A DNA stretch of 64,000 nt from Edolisoma coerulescens. Lineage: Eukaryota; Chordata; Aves; Passeriformes; Campephagidae. Positions 37,001-49,680 of this stretch are shown piece after piece (the stretch's first letter is position 1; every line of letters starts with the position of its first letter). Position numbers and translations under genes: made by a program. Below the pieces are notes generated by a model, which saw nothing but the letters and a program-made list of their open reading frames with translations, did no database searches and had not been told where the DNA came from. The DNA lies in NCBI GenBank assembly GCA_013397115.1, contig VWZW01004120.1, positions 1 to 64,000 on the forward strand, in the 5' to 3' direction.

Positions 37001-37239
37001 GTCATCTCTGCTTTAGCCAGAGTTCCCACTTCATGACCTGAGGATTGGGTGAATCATTTTGGCCATAGTGTTTCATGGGATGCTGCTTCCCCTGCAAACC
37101 ACCCCTTCAAGGAGGGAGTTGTGGCCTGCAGTTTTCAGGCCAAAGGCACAGACACACATCTGACTACGTACAGCGCACACAGCCACTCTGTCACGCAATT
37201 GGTTTGTCTTGGAGCCCTGCTCTTATTACTATTTGCCAT
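31001..37239. other. Intergenic, no gene recognised
   Basis: Mostly AT-rich noncoding DNA. It includes an A14 run at 33732-33745. The longest frames (for example 166 codons, minus strand, 33860-34360, and 158 codons, minus strand, 35138-35614) show no domain or coding signature I recognise. Confidence 0.45.
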
Positions 37240-37430
37240 TCTCAAATGGATGTGTCATCTGTGGATTTAATATTCAAACAGATAGAATTTTTTTCCAGTT
37301 TATAGGTAAAGATAGTAAAAAGCCTACTGTCAAGAACCAACCCTGTGCGATGCCATTAAAAATACAGCTAATTAATGATGAGTCTCCATTGGCAATTGTG
37401 TTTGTGGAGCCATTGCTGAAGTGGTTAAAG
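37240..37430 (-). mobile_element. Decayed CR1-like reverse-transcriptase fragment
   Basis: Read on the minus strand, a frame gives FNGIAQGWFLTVGFLLSLPI, which lines up with the non-LTR reverse-transcriptase motif GVPQGSVLGPVLFNIFIDDL. About 30 residues further, in a shifted frame, AGATGACAC gives the DDT of the FADDTKL motif. Motif order and spacing fit CR1-type LINEs. A frameshift and a stop between the motifs show it is a dead, old copy. Confidence 0.6.
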
Positions 37431-40400
37431 GACTGAACTCCAGCCAGTTGGTTGCAGTGGCTGTTACTGGTGCAGCTGCACCATTGCTGTTTGCTTCTCA
37501 CTGGTGTGAAGAGCTTCCTGCTTGTTCCCAGCTGCGTCACCAAACTGTTTCTTCTTGGGATAAGGACTTTGGCTCTAGCCCTCATTCAAACAGTAGGATG
37601 AGAAGGAGGACCTGCTCTCTGTGAGGCTGACCCATCTCTACGGCCTCTCAACTGGGCTAAGGCCAAGAGAACCAGTCTAGTGCATGTGCTGTGCCTGCCT
37701 TGGCCCCGTGAGGCACAGCCCCTTCTGCTTGGTGCTTGGGACAGCTTGCATTGGCTCTTTGACTGCTGATTCCCGAGGCAGGGGACCACCGTGGTCCTTT
37801 GGCTCGAGCTCTTCTCAGAGTCCTTAACAGGCCTGTGAAGTGTTTTCCCCCAGCCAGGTGACTCAGCCTGTGCTGTCAGTGTATATTGGCACGTTGCTGA
37901 AGACAGGAACCTCCTCAATGTCCAGGGAAGAGCTGTGGACTGATGATTGCACAGCGGTGTGTGTCTGCTTGTTGATTGCCTTTAATGCACGAGACTTCAA
38001 GAGAATAAATACTGGCTTCCTCCAGAGAGGTCTGTGCCACAAAATGCAGCTCTAGGCTGCATAACTGAGGGGACTTATTCTGGACAGTTCACTGACTTCC
38101 ATAGAGAAGAGCAGCATCAGGTGCAGGGTCAAGGCTGGGAAGCCCTTGATACCCCAGCCTTCAGGGGCCTGTGGTATCACCAGACTGACTTATCGCTCTC
38201 CTGCAGCCTATGATAAACCATTTAATTCCTTTATACTGTTTTGCCCTTGTGTTTCCATATGCAATAGAGCTGAAAGTGGACAGTAAAAATGATGGAATAA
38301 TGTAATACCTAAAAATGGACATACTAAATTCTCTGTTAGCCATCTATTGTAGTCTGTACTCTTCAGAGTTGAGGTTTTAACTTCATTCCTGCTGTGCTAC
38401 AATGAACAAGATGCCTAGGAGACAGGAGACTGAGCTAGAATGGATGCTGAGGCTGAAGGCTGAGCTGCACATTTTCATACATGCTGTAGTCCTCAGATCT
38501 GTGGCTGTAACCATTTTTATATATGGTTATGTGTAGTCCTGCCACCTCTCTAAAACATCTTAAGCAACTGCTGACCAGAGCCCAGGCCAGTTTGCTATTG
38601 AAGCTGTGTGAAACTGAGAGTCTGAGTGGTGGCTACTGCCTGACAAGGTGACAGCATTGTTGCTGTAGCAACTGCACATCAGTAAAGAAACAAAAACGTT
38701 TCTGGTGTCATTTTTGTCTGCAAAGCCCAGACAATACAGCACAGTTCAATGACTGGCTTGGGATGTGCAGAACCCCTTGCTTGTCTTGGTTTTTTCGTGG
38801 TGGGGTTTTTTTCCAACAATGCAGCTTTTCACTTAACATTGATGAAAACATGGATTGCTAACAGCAATTAAATAAAATGTTGCATGAAGTATGATAATAA
38901 CTGATAAACAGACAAACATTTTTGGTCCTTCTCTCTACTAAACATGCCACATGAAAACAGAAATGTAACCTGGAATAGGCTTCATTCATTCAAAAGTGAA
39001 TGAAATCCCTAAAGCCCATTAGCTATAGCATGGGAAATATGTGAGCCTAATACACCTGTTCTTTAATCTACAGAAATACCATTCTAATAATACTCCTTGC
39101 AGACATAAAAAAACCGGTCATTATGGTCTTTGGTTTGGGTTCACTTTCAATTTTTAGATATAATTTCACTAAGGGAATCAGTAGCTCATAACTGTGGACA
39201 CTTCACAGTTCCTCTATATGTTGCTCAGAAAATAAAGTGTTTGTTTTGGTAGAACCCTTTGTACTAACCTTGAGTTTGAAGATTTTTTCACTTGTTTTAA
39301 TATATTTTAGTTTTTTTCTGGTTTGCATTCCTTCTGATGCTGCCCTGGCTACCTTTATAAACATCTGAACAGTTACTCTGTTTTCAGATACAAAGAACAA
39401 TAGCACCTCAAACGCAGTGAAAATACCAAATATTGATCTGTCCTTTGAATGCCAGAAAAGCTCAGCAGGAGGCATACAAAATATTTCTGAAAAATGATAG
39501 CTTATCACCTGCAGACCTGGAGATTGCTGTCTATTATTACAAAGACCTGCTGGGGGGCTCCAGTGACCTCCAGCCTTCAGCTATTTGTGTCTCTTTCAAG
39601 GCAAAGAGAAAAAATCTCAACCCTCTCCACAATGTTTGCATTCACCTCATTTCCCGTGCCTTTCACCTGAGTTACGGAGGTGCCCTGAAACACATCAGCC
39701 ACAGGGATGCAGCAGCATCCAAATTTCACAGCAGTGGTGGGAGCTGATGCATGAGCTGCTTTCAGAGTAAAGATTTGGCTGCCTTGTTTACACCCTTGCA
39801 ATATCTCTATCACTTAATCAAGTGGGGTGGTTTTTGGAGGTGTGACTCTTGCTACATATATGTTTAAAATCAAGCTGCAGCTTAATGCTAATTGCACTGT
39901 GTGCTCTGATGTGGTAATTATTTCCCTGTTAAAAAAATGCTTGCGTTAACCTGGGGATACCAGAAATGTTAATGCTGCTTTTCCAGTCAAATTTGGCCCT
40001 GTGGGGGCAATGAGGGTTTCTGTTTGCTCTTCCTGGCTTGTCAGGTGGCAGTGGCCAAACGCTGCTGCTGAGGGGCACTCGCCAGCCATCACAGGTTGCT
40101 CAGGGAGCTGGAAGAGTCACTGTAATCTCGAGTCATCCTTTTTCGAGAAACAGAGATTATTTCTAGTTTGGCCCTCACTTTTTCTTTTGGACAGGTCTTG
40201 TGTGGTCCCAGCAGCCCATTTCCCTGGTTCTTGGTGTTCCCCTGGTGTTTCCCAGAGGGACGGTGGGTTCTGGGCTGCTGGTGTCTCATCAGACAATGGA
40301 AAGTGTGGTGTTTGAGTGAACAACTAAGGAGAATTTGAACCCTGAGCTTGTGGTGGAAAGTGGAAGAAAACGTGATCTGTGAACGGTGAACCTGCCATGG

Positions 40401-41579
40401 GATGAAGCGAGCTTGAGAACACCCCCTCCACACGGCCCCTTAGGACCGTGCTGCAGGACTCTGGTCTGAAGTGCAGTGTCCCTGTGTGTTGTGGGAACAG
40501 GGGGTACAGCATGGAGGAGGCAGTGCCACTCTTTGGTGTCACACAGCTTTTCTGCCTGCCTTCATTTTACTTTTATTGTGGTCATGAGGTAGTAGTGAGT
40601 GATATTATCCCCCTTTTAGTGTCATAACTCTGGGTGATAACTGTTATAACAATTCCACAGACATTAAATTCAGCTGGAAGAGTTAACCTGAAGGTCTGTA
40701 TGGATACACAGTGGTATGCAGTCGGTGTGTGTGCCGGGTTGGGGAATGCAGTAGGAGCTGTTACCTTCAGTTTACAGCTGTAAATCAAAGTGTGCCTGTC
40801 CCTGCTTCCACTTGTAGGAAAGCTGCTGACACTCTTAGGTCTTCCTTATTTTCTGGAGAGAAAAAGGGTAGAAGGCAGTATTTGGGATGGGGTAGGTTCA
40901 GCTATCGGCTTGGTAGGGAAGGAAGCCTGCCTGGTGAGCAGAGGGAGAAACAAGAGCTGAGCACAGTTGAATTGGGTTTCCTTATGTGCTTGTGAAGCTT
41001 AAAGATACCAACACAGAAGTAGGTTTGCCTGAGTAAAATGATTAATCTCCCTGTATGGCATAAATCCACATAAAATTACTACTTTTTAAAATTTCACAGT
41101 TAGAAATATCATATCCAGGTATATTACGTAGTAAATCTCCTGCAATCCAGTTGATTTTTTTATGTTCTACTGCCAGGTATGCTCTAACTACTTTCACAGT
41201 CAAGGTGATAGCTCTGTTCTCTTGTCTTAATGACAAAATTAGGTACCTTATGGTCCCTTTTAAAGTGTCACATCAGTCACTGTAACAACTGGGGCTTCTT
41301 CATGTCCTTTTGGTTTAGCTTACTCAGTCATTTCAGTGCACTCATTGTGTATACCTGTAGTGTTCTCAGGAATTTGCTAACATTTCACTCAAACTGTTAG
41401 TCTGAATTAGCCATCCATGTCAAACACAGGGTCACATGCACCCCTACTATGACCCACAAATAATGAATGGAACACTAAAGCTGAGTTTATCCCAGTATGG
41501 TCAGAGTCTGCCACTGAGAAAAGTTTTTTTGAAAACTGTGGAAATAAAAACCAAAAAAACCAATACTGAGAGCTTCAAA

Positions 41580-41580
<1 letters not shown>
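37431..41580. other. Intergenic, no gene recognised
   Basis: Noncoding sequence with no supported exon. The 39433-39747 plus-strand frame (104 codons) and others show no recognised domain. Confidence 0.45.
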
Positions 41581-41620
<40 letters not shown>

Positions 41621-41624
41621 TTTT
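41581..41624. repeat. (CT)n microsatellite
   Basis: About 44 bases of CT repeat, interrupted twice by an extra T. A likely length-variable marker. Confidence 0.95.
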
Positions 41625-44600
41625 ATGACACAAAACCTACATATTCTCCTATGGTTACTAACACCTCAGATAATTTAATTTTTTTATAACTTCTAACTTG
41701 TTTTCCTCTCCTGTATAAAAATGGTCAGTCCCTGTAAAAATTGCTGTGAGAATTAAAATTTAGGTTTTTTCTTCTGTTTTTCAACAGAGGGAGCTCTAAA
41801 GAAGCTTATCTTTCCATTGAAAGAGTAAACAGACTGCATCTTCAGAAGTGCTTGAGGAAACTGCAACTCTACGTGCATGCCTTTCATGACCATGTTTCTA
41901 AGTGAACTCAGGCCAGCCTTGAATTCTCTAACAACAGAGAGTTTTCATTGATTGCTGTATCGAGGCTGGTCTGTAGCTTGATGAGACTCACTCTGGAAAA
42001 CTCATCTTACAGACCTTCTTCCATGGAGACACCCGGGGGCTCTGCTCCTGCTGCCCCAGGGAGCGAGGTGGTCTTCGTTAAAGAGATTCACAGAGAGCAG
42101 GGACATCAGGGTGGGTGTTTTCCTGTGGGTGAGCGCTGGACTCACAGCTCTAATGGAAAGGTTAATTCTCACGGACTGGTCAGAAATCACACCCTGTGAG
42201 GCTGGCAGGGCCCAGGGGACCTGTCCTAGTGACCTTGGTGATGCTCAGGTGTTCTGTGTGCAAGAGCAGACCCATGGGGTGCTTATGGAGCCAGCTGGAA
42301 TGTGGGGTCATGGCCACTGGGGCTTTGGATGCCTCATGTAGCCATGTGCTCCCCTGTGTACCAAATGCACACCAAAGGGCCTTCAGACTTTAAAGATAAA
42401 AACGTATTAGGAGCCAGGCTGGTACTGAGTGAGTAAGTGTGTGTGTAGAGACTGGGGCTGCTTTTATCAAAACCATCTGTTGACAATATATACTTAATAT
42501 CTGGCAGGGACCTATGGAGTTTTTAAACTGTATTTGTATATACAGTACCTGGAAACACAAGGCCAAGTTCTTCCAAAAATCATTTTGATTTACACTTCTG
42601 GGAGGAAAAAGGCATACCATTGTAAAAAACAGGGTTCTTACTGTTACAATGCAAATATACATTTGGCTATGTTATTGATGCTTTTCCAAAGGGTTCCTTT
42701 TACCAAACATACAGGAAAATAGATCTGAGAAAAATGACAACTGCCATCCAGCCTTGCTGCAGCTTCAACTTCTAGCAGCAGGGTGTGGTTTATGGACTTG
42801 TTATACCTTTGTTCTCGTAAGATCAAATTTGCTCTAGTCCTTGAACTAAAGCTTTTTATTAACAATCACATATTCATTGTCTTTCAGAGACTGTTGTACT
42901 AAAATGAAATTACTCTGTTTCTAAAAAATAAAAACCTAAAACCCCCCTGCTCCTTCTCCAGTTGACAAATACTCTTTAACAAGGTGCAGCAATCTGTGGA
43001 TCCTGCTGACATACTAGAAATTATGTTCATACTAGAAATCTTTCTCAGTAGTAAAATGGCAAAGACTAAATACTAAATTTTTGTTTTTGAAGTCTTCACC
43101 TCTGGGTTAGTGTGATGCTTGTTTTCTGGTTTTCTTTAGTCAGCCAGCTCCTGACATGGCTAACATTGATGGTAGATGTTTGTCAGCTGGGAGGTGACCA
43201 TACATCAACATAAAGGATTTCAGATGTGACCAATTTAGCTTTCTGTTTTTGCTCTGTACAATTCTGTAGCATTTTAAAATACAGTCTGCTTTTTATATTG
43301 AATCAGATGATTAAGGAATGCAAACTCCTATACTATTCCACTGAATTGGAGATCTGCCCCCCACAATGGTGACTGTAGAAGGCTTTTATTTTTCTCTTCA
43401 AGTCAGGCCCTATGCAAGCAAAGGTCAGGCTGCAGACATAACTGTATGAACAAAAACACTTGCTAGTAGAGGTTGTTTTGCTTGTAAACTGATACAAGGT
43501 GGGTTGGTTTAAAAGCAAACAAACAGTATTTTTTTACTCCGGATAGATTGCACGTATTCTTAGATGTTTTGTTCACTGTACATGCAAACTGCAGGAATGA
43601 GGCTTGTTTTGGAAGCAGGTATTTCATGAGTGCCTGCTTGGAAGTTTCAGGAGTGTGTGTACTTGTGCAGCAGCAGCTCCAGAGCTGTGCTGAACCTGAC
43701 ACCTCACCGGGCGGAAACAGCGGGAAGGCTCTCTGTGATCCTTATCTGGCTGGCTGGAATTATGAAAGCTTAGTGTGAGAGAAAACTTGTATCACCGCTG
43801 CTGGAACTCTGGAAATTGTCTTAAGTAATTCAATACATTTTGTCCTTAAAATCTTGGTGGGCTCTTTAGTTCTCCTGTACAATCAAAAACCCCCAAACTG
43901 TTACTGAGAGGCTCCAGTTAAACAACATAAAATGTGCAGTTCAAGTGGGGCGATGTCTGCCAACAGCAGGAACAGTTCAGAACAGAGCACGTCCTGGCCC
44001 AGGAACCCTTGTCCAGGCAGGAGGAGGAAATGTCAATGGAGAGAAGTGGGTTCAGGGCAGAAGGGGCAGCACAGTCTCTCGTGCCACTCTCATCCTCTGC
44101 GCTGCTTGCAGGAAAGCTGACTGCAAGATGTACTGATGGGGGAACTTAAAAAACTCCCCAGTTTATCTTGCGGAAAGGCTTAGCCAGGAGAGGTTTTTTG
44201 ACTGCCAACTGGTAAGTTGTTGACTGTGACACATGACGTCCACTACATATTTTTAATTCATTCCTTTATTGTGCTCAACTGAATTTCAGTTTAATAATAC
44301 AGAGCTGTTAAGGAAAGAACAGGAGTATGAAACCTGTAAAGAGGGAATAATTTGAAATAGATCTAGACACGTCAGTCTGACTGTGAAAACTGGTTGCTGT
44401 CGTGGAGCAGTGTACTCTCTATACAGTCATTTGTATAATTTATAGTAACTATTCAGTTCTCGTAGCCACAAGACTATCAGTACTCTTTCAGACAATATTT
44501 TTGAAAACATGTAATAATAAATCCCAGCTGGCAAGAAATCTCTTCTTTTAACTTTTAAAACTATTTCTTTTCAAGACCACAACAATGTAGAGCTTTACAG

Positions 44601-47600
44601 AAATGTCAGGTTTGAACAAAGTCCATGTTTGAACAAAAGAACTCCGTCAATACTAGAAAATAGGAGTAGGCAGAAATATCTTCCAAGAAGCGTGTTTCAA
44701 ATTTCAGCTTGCTGCCAAGGGCAAATGGAGATACGAGGCTGGTGCCTGTGCCCTGGTTTTGGCTGGTTTGCATTACCTGAGAGCTTCCTTGCTCTCTCAC
44801 AGCTGTGCTCAGCCAGTGCCAGCCTGGAGGAGACACCTCCCTCTGCCAAGTTAGCCTGACCCAAGAATAAATCCTGGCTTGTTCTCCACATTGCTTTTCT
44901 TCTAGAAGATGTTTGAGAGTATGGTTGTACTATTTGTAAAAGTCAAACATGTAACCACCAGTTTTCTCAGATACTGCCATGTATTTGTGGAGCACAGGCC
45001 CTTGCAAATGGCAATTATACAGGAGAATTCCAATGAACTTTGCATACATGAACGAGTATGAAAAGACCCTAGGTTTTTGGGGATGGGTTTTTTTGTTGTT
45101 TGTTTGTTTTTTTAACTGAGGCTGATATTAAGAATATGTATTTCATATTTAAATATCAATGCTGTCTTTATTTTTTTTAAGTGTTAGTAGCTAATCCTAG
45201 TTATATTTGCCCACGATACCCATGAATGCCAGTGGGCCAAATTCTTTCACATTGATATTTGTTGCACCAGTCACATTGCTTTCAAAAAATCAGCCAGTTG
45301 GTATGCAATACAAATGCAAAAGCTATTCTGCTTAAAAATTTGAGAAGCAGAGTTCATTTAGGGAGCACAGTTGAGGTGATGATGGGAGCAGGAGAGAAGG
45401 ATGAGAGGGCTGTGGGACTCTGGGCTCCAGGAGGTGCATTTTGGGTGTTGAGTGTGGCAGGGTCAGCAGCCTCTTCCCCATGCCCCAGCTGGGATCAAGG
45501 CCAGCTCTGATATGGGGCAGCTGTGTAACTGTGGGTCAGGCTGGTGTGAAAAAAGGCTGTGAGAAGGCTTCTTGGGGCCTTTCTCCCTTTAGGAGTCCCA
45601 CTTAAACTCAGTTCCTGGCCTGAGTTACACTGTGTATGTGTGCCTGTACCTGGCTGTGTGCCTGGCTGACCCTGACCTTGGCTTGGCTTCCTGGCCTGAG
45701 CTTGGCTCTGCCTCATCACTGCAGACTTGTCTGGTGAGTGCAGGACTGTGGCTGACCCCAGTTAATGCCACTGGACCTGCTCTGCCTGCTCAGAGGCTGT
45801 AGGGGACTGTGTTGCCTGTTTGGGAGGTCCCTGCCTGCCTTGCTTTGCCTCTGCCCCCCCCACCCCTTGTCTCCCTGGGCAGAGGTCTTGCTGCTCCTAG
45901 GTATGTGTTGGGGATTTTTTCCCCCATTTTGTCAAGAAAAAATTGCTGTCCAGTTGGTCAGAGTGTCTGTGAGAATGAATGTGTTTGCTTGGGAAGATGG
46001 ACTTGTGGAAACATGTGAGTGGAATTAATCTGATGTGGTATTGATTTGGTCATTAAAGAAATTAATTGTGTTGATCTGTGTTCACAAATGGTGCTTTTTG
46101 TCAAAAGAGTAAGCAGTGTGTATTTTGGTGATGTTAAAAAATAAAAAGGCATGTAATTACTGGTTACACTGTAAGCTCTACAGACAAGAGGCTTGATCTG
46201 TCTTATGATCTAAGAGAAAGAAACTATATCAGATATTATAATTTTTGTCAGTTTAGTGAGTTGAAAATTCAGAGCTGAAAAGAGACATGGTAAATATTTC
46301 TACTGTGGGTTTCCTAGCTGAGAAATTTTACTCTTCTTAGGTTGCTTTCCATGACGCCCAGAGCAAGTCATCCTCAGCTGTGCAAGTCAATGAGCTAATG
46401 TTGCCCATGGGAGGCCTTAACCAGGTTCATGTGTGCGAAGTATCCAATTTTAAGAAGAGTAAGAAAATATTAAGATGGTAATGAGAATTTTGTGTAAGTC
46501 CAAAAATAATTTGTTAAACCTTGGGGAATAATAGAGTGCTTATTGTCCCCTAAAATAAAGCTCATGACTGGATAGCAGGTAACTAGTTCTTTCATAAGAA
46601 GGAATTCTGAAATAAAAAGGGTACTTTGATGGTAAAAACCCTCACACTTTGGGACAAAGCTCTTTCTCTGTCTTGCTGCTTGTGGTAGCTTTGTTGGCAG
46701 AGTAGGGTAGAGGAAGAGCAAATTCCCTGCTGCGTGCCAGGCTGAAGCCTGGCAGAGCTGCTCCGTGCTGCCCTGCCTGGAGGGCTGCCCGCTGCCGAGG
46801 GGGACATGGGCAGTGTCTCCTCATCCACAGTCCCGGGTGGAGGGTCCCAGGTCCCACCTCATTTACCAGCTGAGCTTTTCTTGAAGCAAATGCTGCTCCT
46901 GCTCTGTGCCAGCCTCCTTCCCGGCTGGCCCAGAGCCACTCTTGCCTACCTGCCCTCCCCTGTCGGAGACCTTTTCTCCAAGACTGCTCTGGTGCTTTCT
47001 GGTGACTCCTCTGCTCTCCCCCTGCGGCTCTGAGGGTTTGAGACTAGTGGAGGACTTTGAGAGCCTCTCAGGTGCTGCTGTGCCACACCACTGGTTGTGG
47101 CCATGGGGCCAGCCTGGGTGCAGCCTCTCCCTGCAGTGGCTGGGCCTTTGCCGAGGAAACCCTCTTCTTCTGCAGGTGGGAAGCAGCCAGCACGGAGGGA
47201 CAGCCTCAGGAGCTAAGGAAATAGCTACAGTATGCATAACAATTGATATTAATAGATCTACTGTATTGGTGGTTGCTCTTAATTTTCAGCTTTGACAGGT
47301 TGTTATTAAAGGACCAGACATGTTTTAGAAATAGTGAGTGTAAACATTACTTCATCTCTTTGCTATGAGTACTTGGTAGAGTTCTGCTCCCTCTTCTTTT
47401 TATTTTTTCCTCTTCCTTAAGAAAAGAGGAATGTTTTCTCTTTGTGAATAGGTGTAAAGTACTAGCTTGTGCCAAGATGCCTGGTATTTGGCCTCCTCAC
47501 ATGCTTGCAGGACATGGGCTGCATGTAAAGCAGGAGAAGTGCAGAGGGTTGGAACAATGGATATTGGGGAGTAGTTGAAAGATTAGAAAGAAATCTCAGA

Positions 47601-49314
47601 CATCGCAGGGAGACAAAAATTATAATGAAACTAAAAGGAAGGAATAAGGGCAAAACTTTGCAGGGCAAAAGAAGCATTCCTTTTTTTGAGGGACAAACAG
47701 TCGTGCGGCTTTTCTTTTTTTCTTGGCATTTATGTACTTTTAGTATAACAGGAGCATTGCAGTGCAGTTTTTTGGTAAGAACCTAGGTTAAAATAAAAAT
47801 CTGTACTGCTACTGTATCCTTTTTCAATTCGGTGCGGGCAGAGTGATGGAGAGAAAAAGGTGCTGACACCCAAAATGTTTTCCATTCTTCTGTATGAATC
47901 TCCTCTCTTCTGTAGGAATTATTATTTGAAACCCAGAGAACTCTTTTCTAAATAGCTCAGACTTGAGACCAGTTTGAAACTTCACATTAAGCAACAAAAG
48001 TGAACAAAAGCTCCTCTTTCTTGCAGCTTAGTTGAGTGAAGAGGTTCCAGTTTGCCTGTTGCCCTGTGATGTGCTGGGTTCCTTGAGCAGGCTGCAGAGC
48101 TGCTGCCTGGCCGGCTGTCAGGGCAGCTGGAGCTCGGGCATTCTGCCCTCCTGGGCCAGAGGTGGGAGGCAGGAGCCGGTCAATGCCCTCGCTGCGGATC
48201 AGAGCAGTTCAAGCCTTGCTCTGGAGTAACTTGAATCCGCCCCCGTGACTGGTTTGGTGGAAGGGTGCCTGGCTGCCTAAGGAGTCAGAAGCGACTGAGC
48301 TGATGCTGGCCCCACTGGTTCCTGCAGAACATGGTGTGGGTTTGGCTGCATCACTGCTCGCAGCCCTGTGGGCCGGGCTGGGCCTTTGTCTCCGAGGCAG
48401 AAGAGCACGGCCCGTTCTGTGCTCGGGGGCTGTCACAGAGACTGGGTGCAGTGCCTGGGGCTCCCGGGGCTCCTGCTGCAGGCTGGGCCAGTGGCTTAAA
48501 TGGTTCAAATACTCAGAACCTGACAAAGATTGGAGGTAGGGAATTTATCTATCCACAGAGGAAGCACTGATGTGACGGGACCTTTGTCCGCCTTTGACAC
48601 TGCAAATGTACTTTGAAATAAATTGAGGTGATTTACCATTTCCCAAATAGAAAAAACTTGAATTCTGTAATAATTTCTTAATAGAATGTTTCCCCCATAA
48701 ATGAGCATTAGTAAAACTTTCCAGGAGAATAAATGATCTTCAGAAGAACATAACTTTAGAAACACAAATTGTTGTTTGGGATACCTCAATCTAAAAGATC
48801 TCTTTCTATTATTGAACACTCTATTACTTCTTAGCAGGAATGCATAAAAATATGTCGTATCAGGTTCTGTCACAACTCAATAGACTTCACAACTATTTTA
48901 AATAAGAATTACTACTAATACAAACCAATAAATATACTGCAAATTATGTTTGAACAAGACAATGTTTACATTTTATTTTGCATAAAAATTCTTGAACTTC
49001 TAAAACCTCAGGAGATTTTTCCAGCGTAACTATATGTCTAACCTTGGAACCTAAAAGAAATGATTTTTAAACTACTGTAATGTAACACATGTTGTTCTGT
49101 ACCACTGGCACTCAGTGCTACATTAGGTTTTTCCTGTAACACAGAAATCCCAAATTTTCACCCAAAACATTTGTAGGAAACTGGAAAATAATTTTTATTT
49201 CCTACTGAAAACAACCATCAAGATTTTATTTACGAAATAGAAACTGAGGTTTTATGTAGCTACATTAATAAGTTCAATAAAAATGTTTTAAAAGGAAATT
49301 TCTGCCTTGTATGT
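41625..49314. other. Intergenic, no gene recognised
   Basis: Mixed composition with GC-rich patches at about 45640-45880, 46740-47200 and 48060-48480. The patch at 45640-45720 is CTGG-rich and low in complexity. Open frames in these patches appear on both strands and look compositional. No exon, RNA gene or repeat family is recognised. Confidence 0.4.
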
Positions 49315-49680
49315 GGGCTTAAAGACGACTCCAGGAAGACCTTATTGTGTCCTTGCAATACTTGAAGGGGACTTATAAGAAAGATGGGAACAGACATTTT
49401 AGAGGATCTGTAGTAAGTGGACAAGGAGTAATTATTTTAAACTAAAATAGGGTCACCTCAGCCTAGATACAAGGCAGAAATTTTTCATGAGGAAGGTGGT
49501 GAAACAGCAGAACAGGTTGCCTGCAGAGGGGGTGGATGCCCCATCCCTGGAACCATTCAAGGTCAAGTTGGACAGGGCTCTGAGAAGCCTGAACTCGTTG
49601 AAGATGTTCCCGCTCATTGAAGGAGGGTTGGACTAGATGACCTTTAAAGGTCCCTTCCAAACCATTCTGTAATTCTAAGA
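49315..49680 (+). mobile_element. CR1 LINE, 3' end fragment
   Basis: A clear CR1 3' end: GACTCCAGGAAGACCTTATT near the start, CAGGTTGCCTGCAGAGG, GATGCCCCATCCCTGGAACC, GGTTGGACTAGATGACC, and terminal octamers ATTCTGTA/ATTCTAAG. The order and strand match the avian consensus. It is 5'-truncated with no full ORF. It is in the same orientation as the copy at 25.5 kb but belongs to a different CR1 variant. Confidence 0.93.

Noticed and set aside
39870..39945. Cluster of TAAT-type homeodomain cores
   Set aside because: Such cores are frequent in AT-rich DNA; without conservation data this is not support for an enhancer.
46863..47295. Overlapping 124- and 129-codon frames on opposite strands
   Set aside because: GC-rich patch without CpG enrichment, splice sites or recognisable protein.
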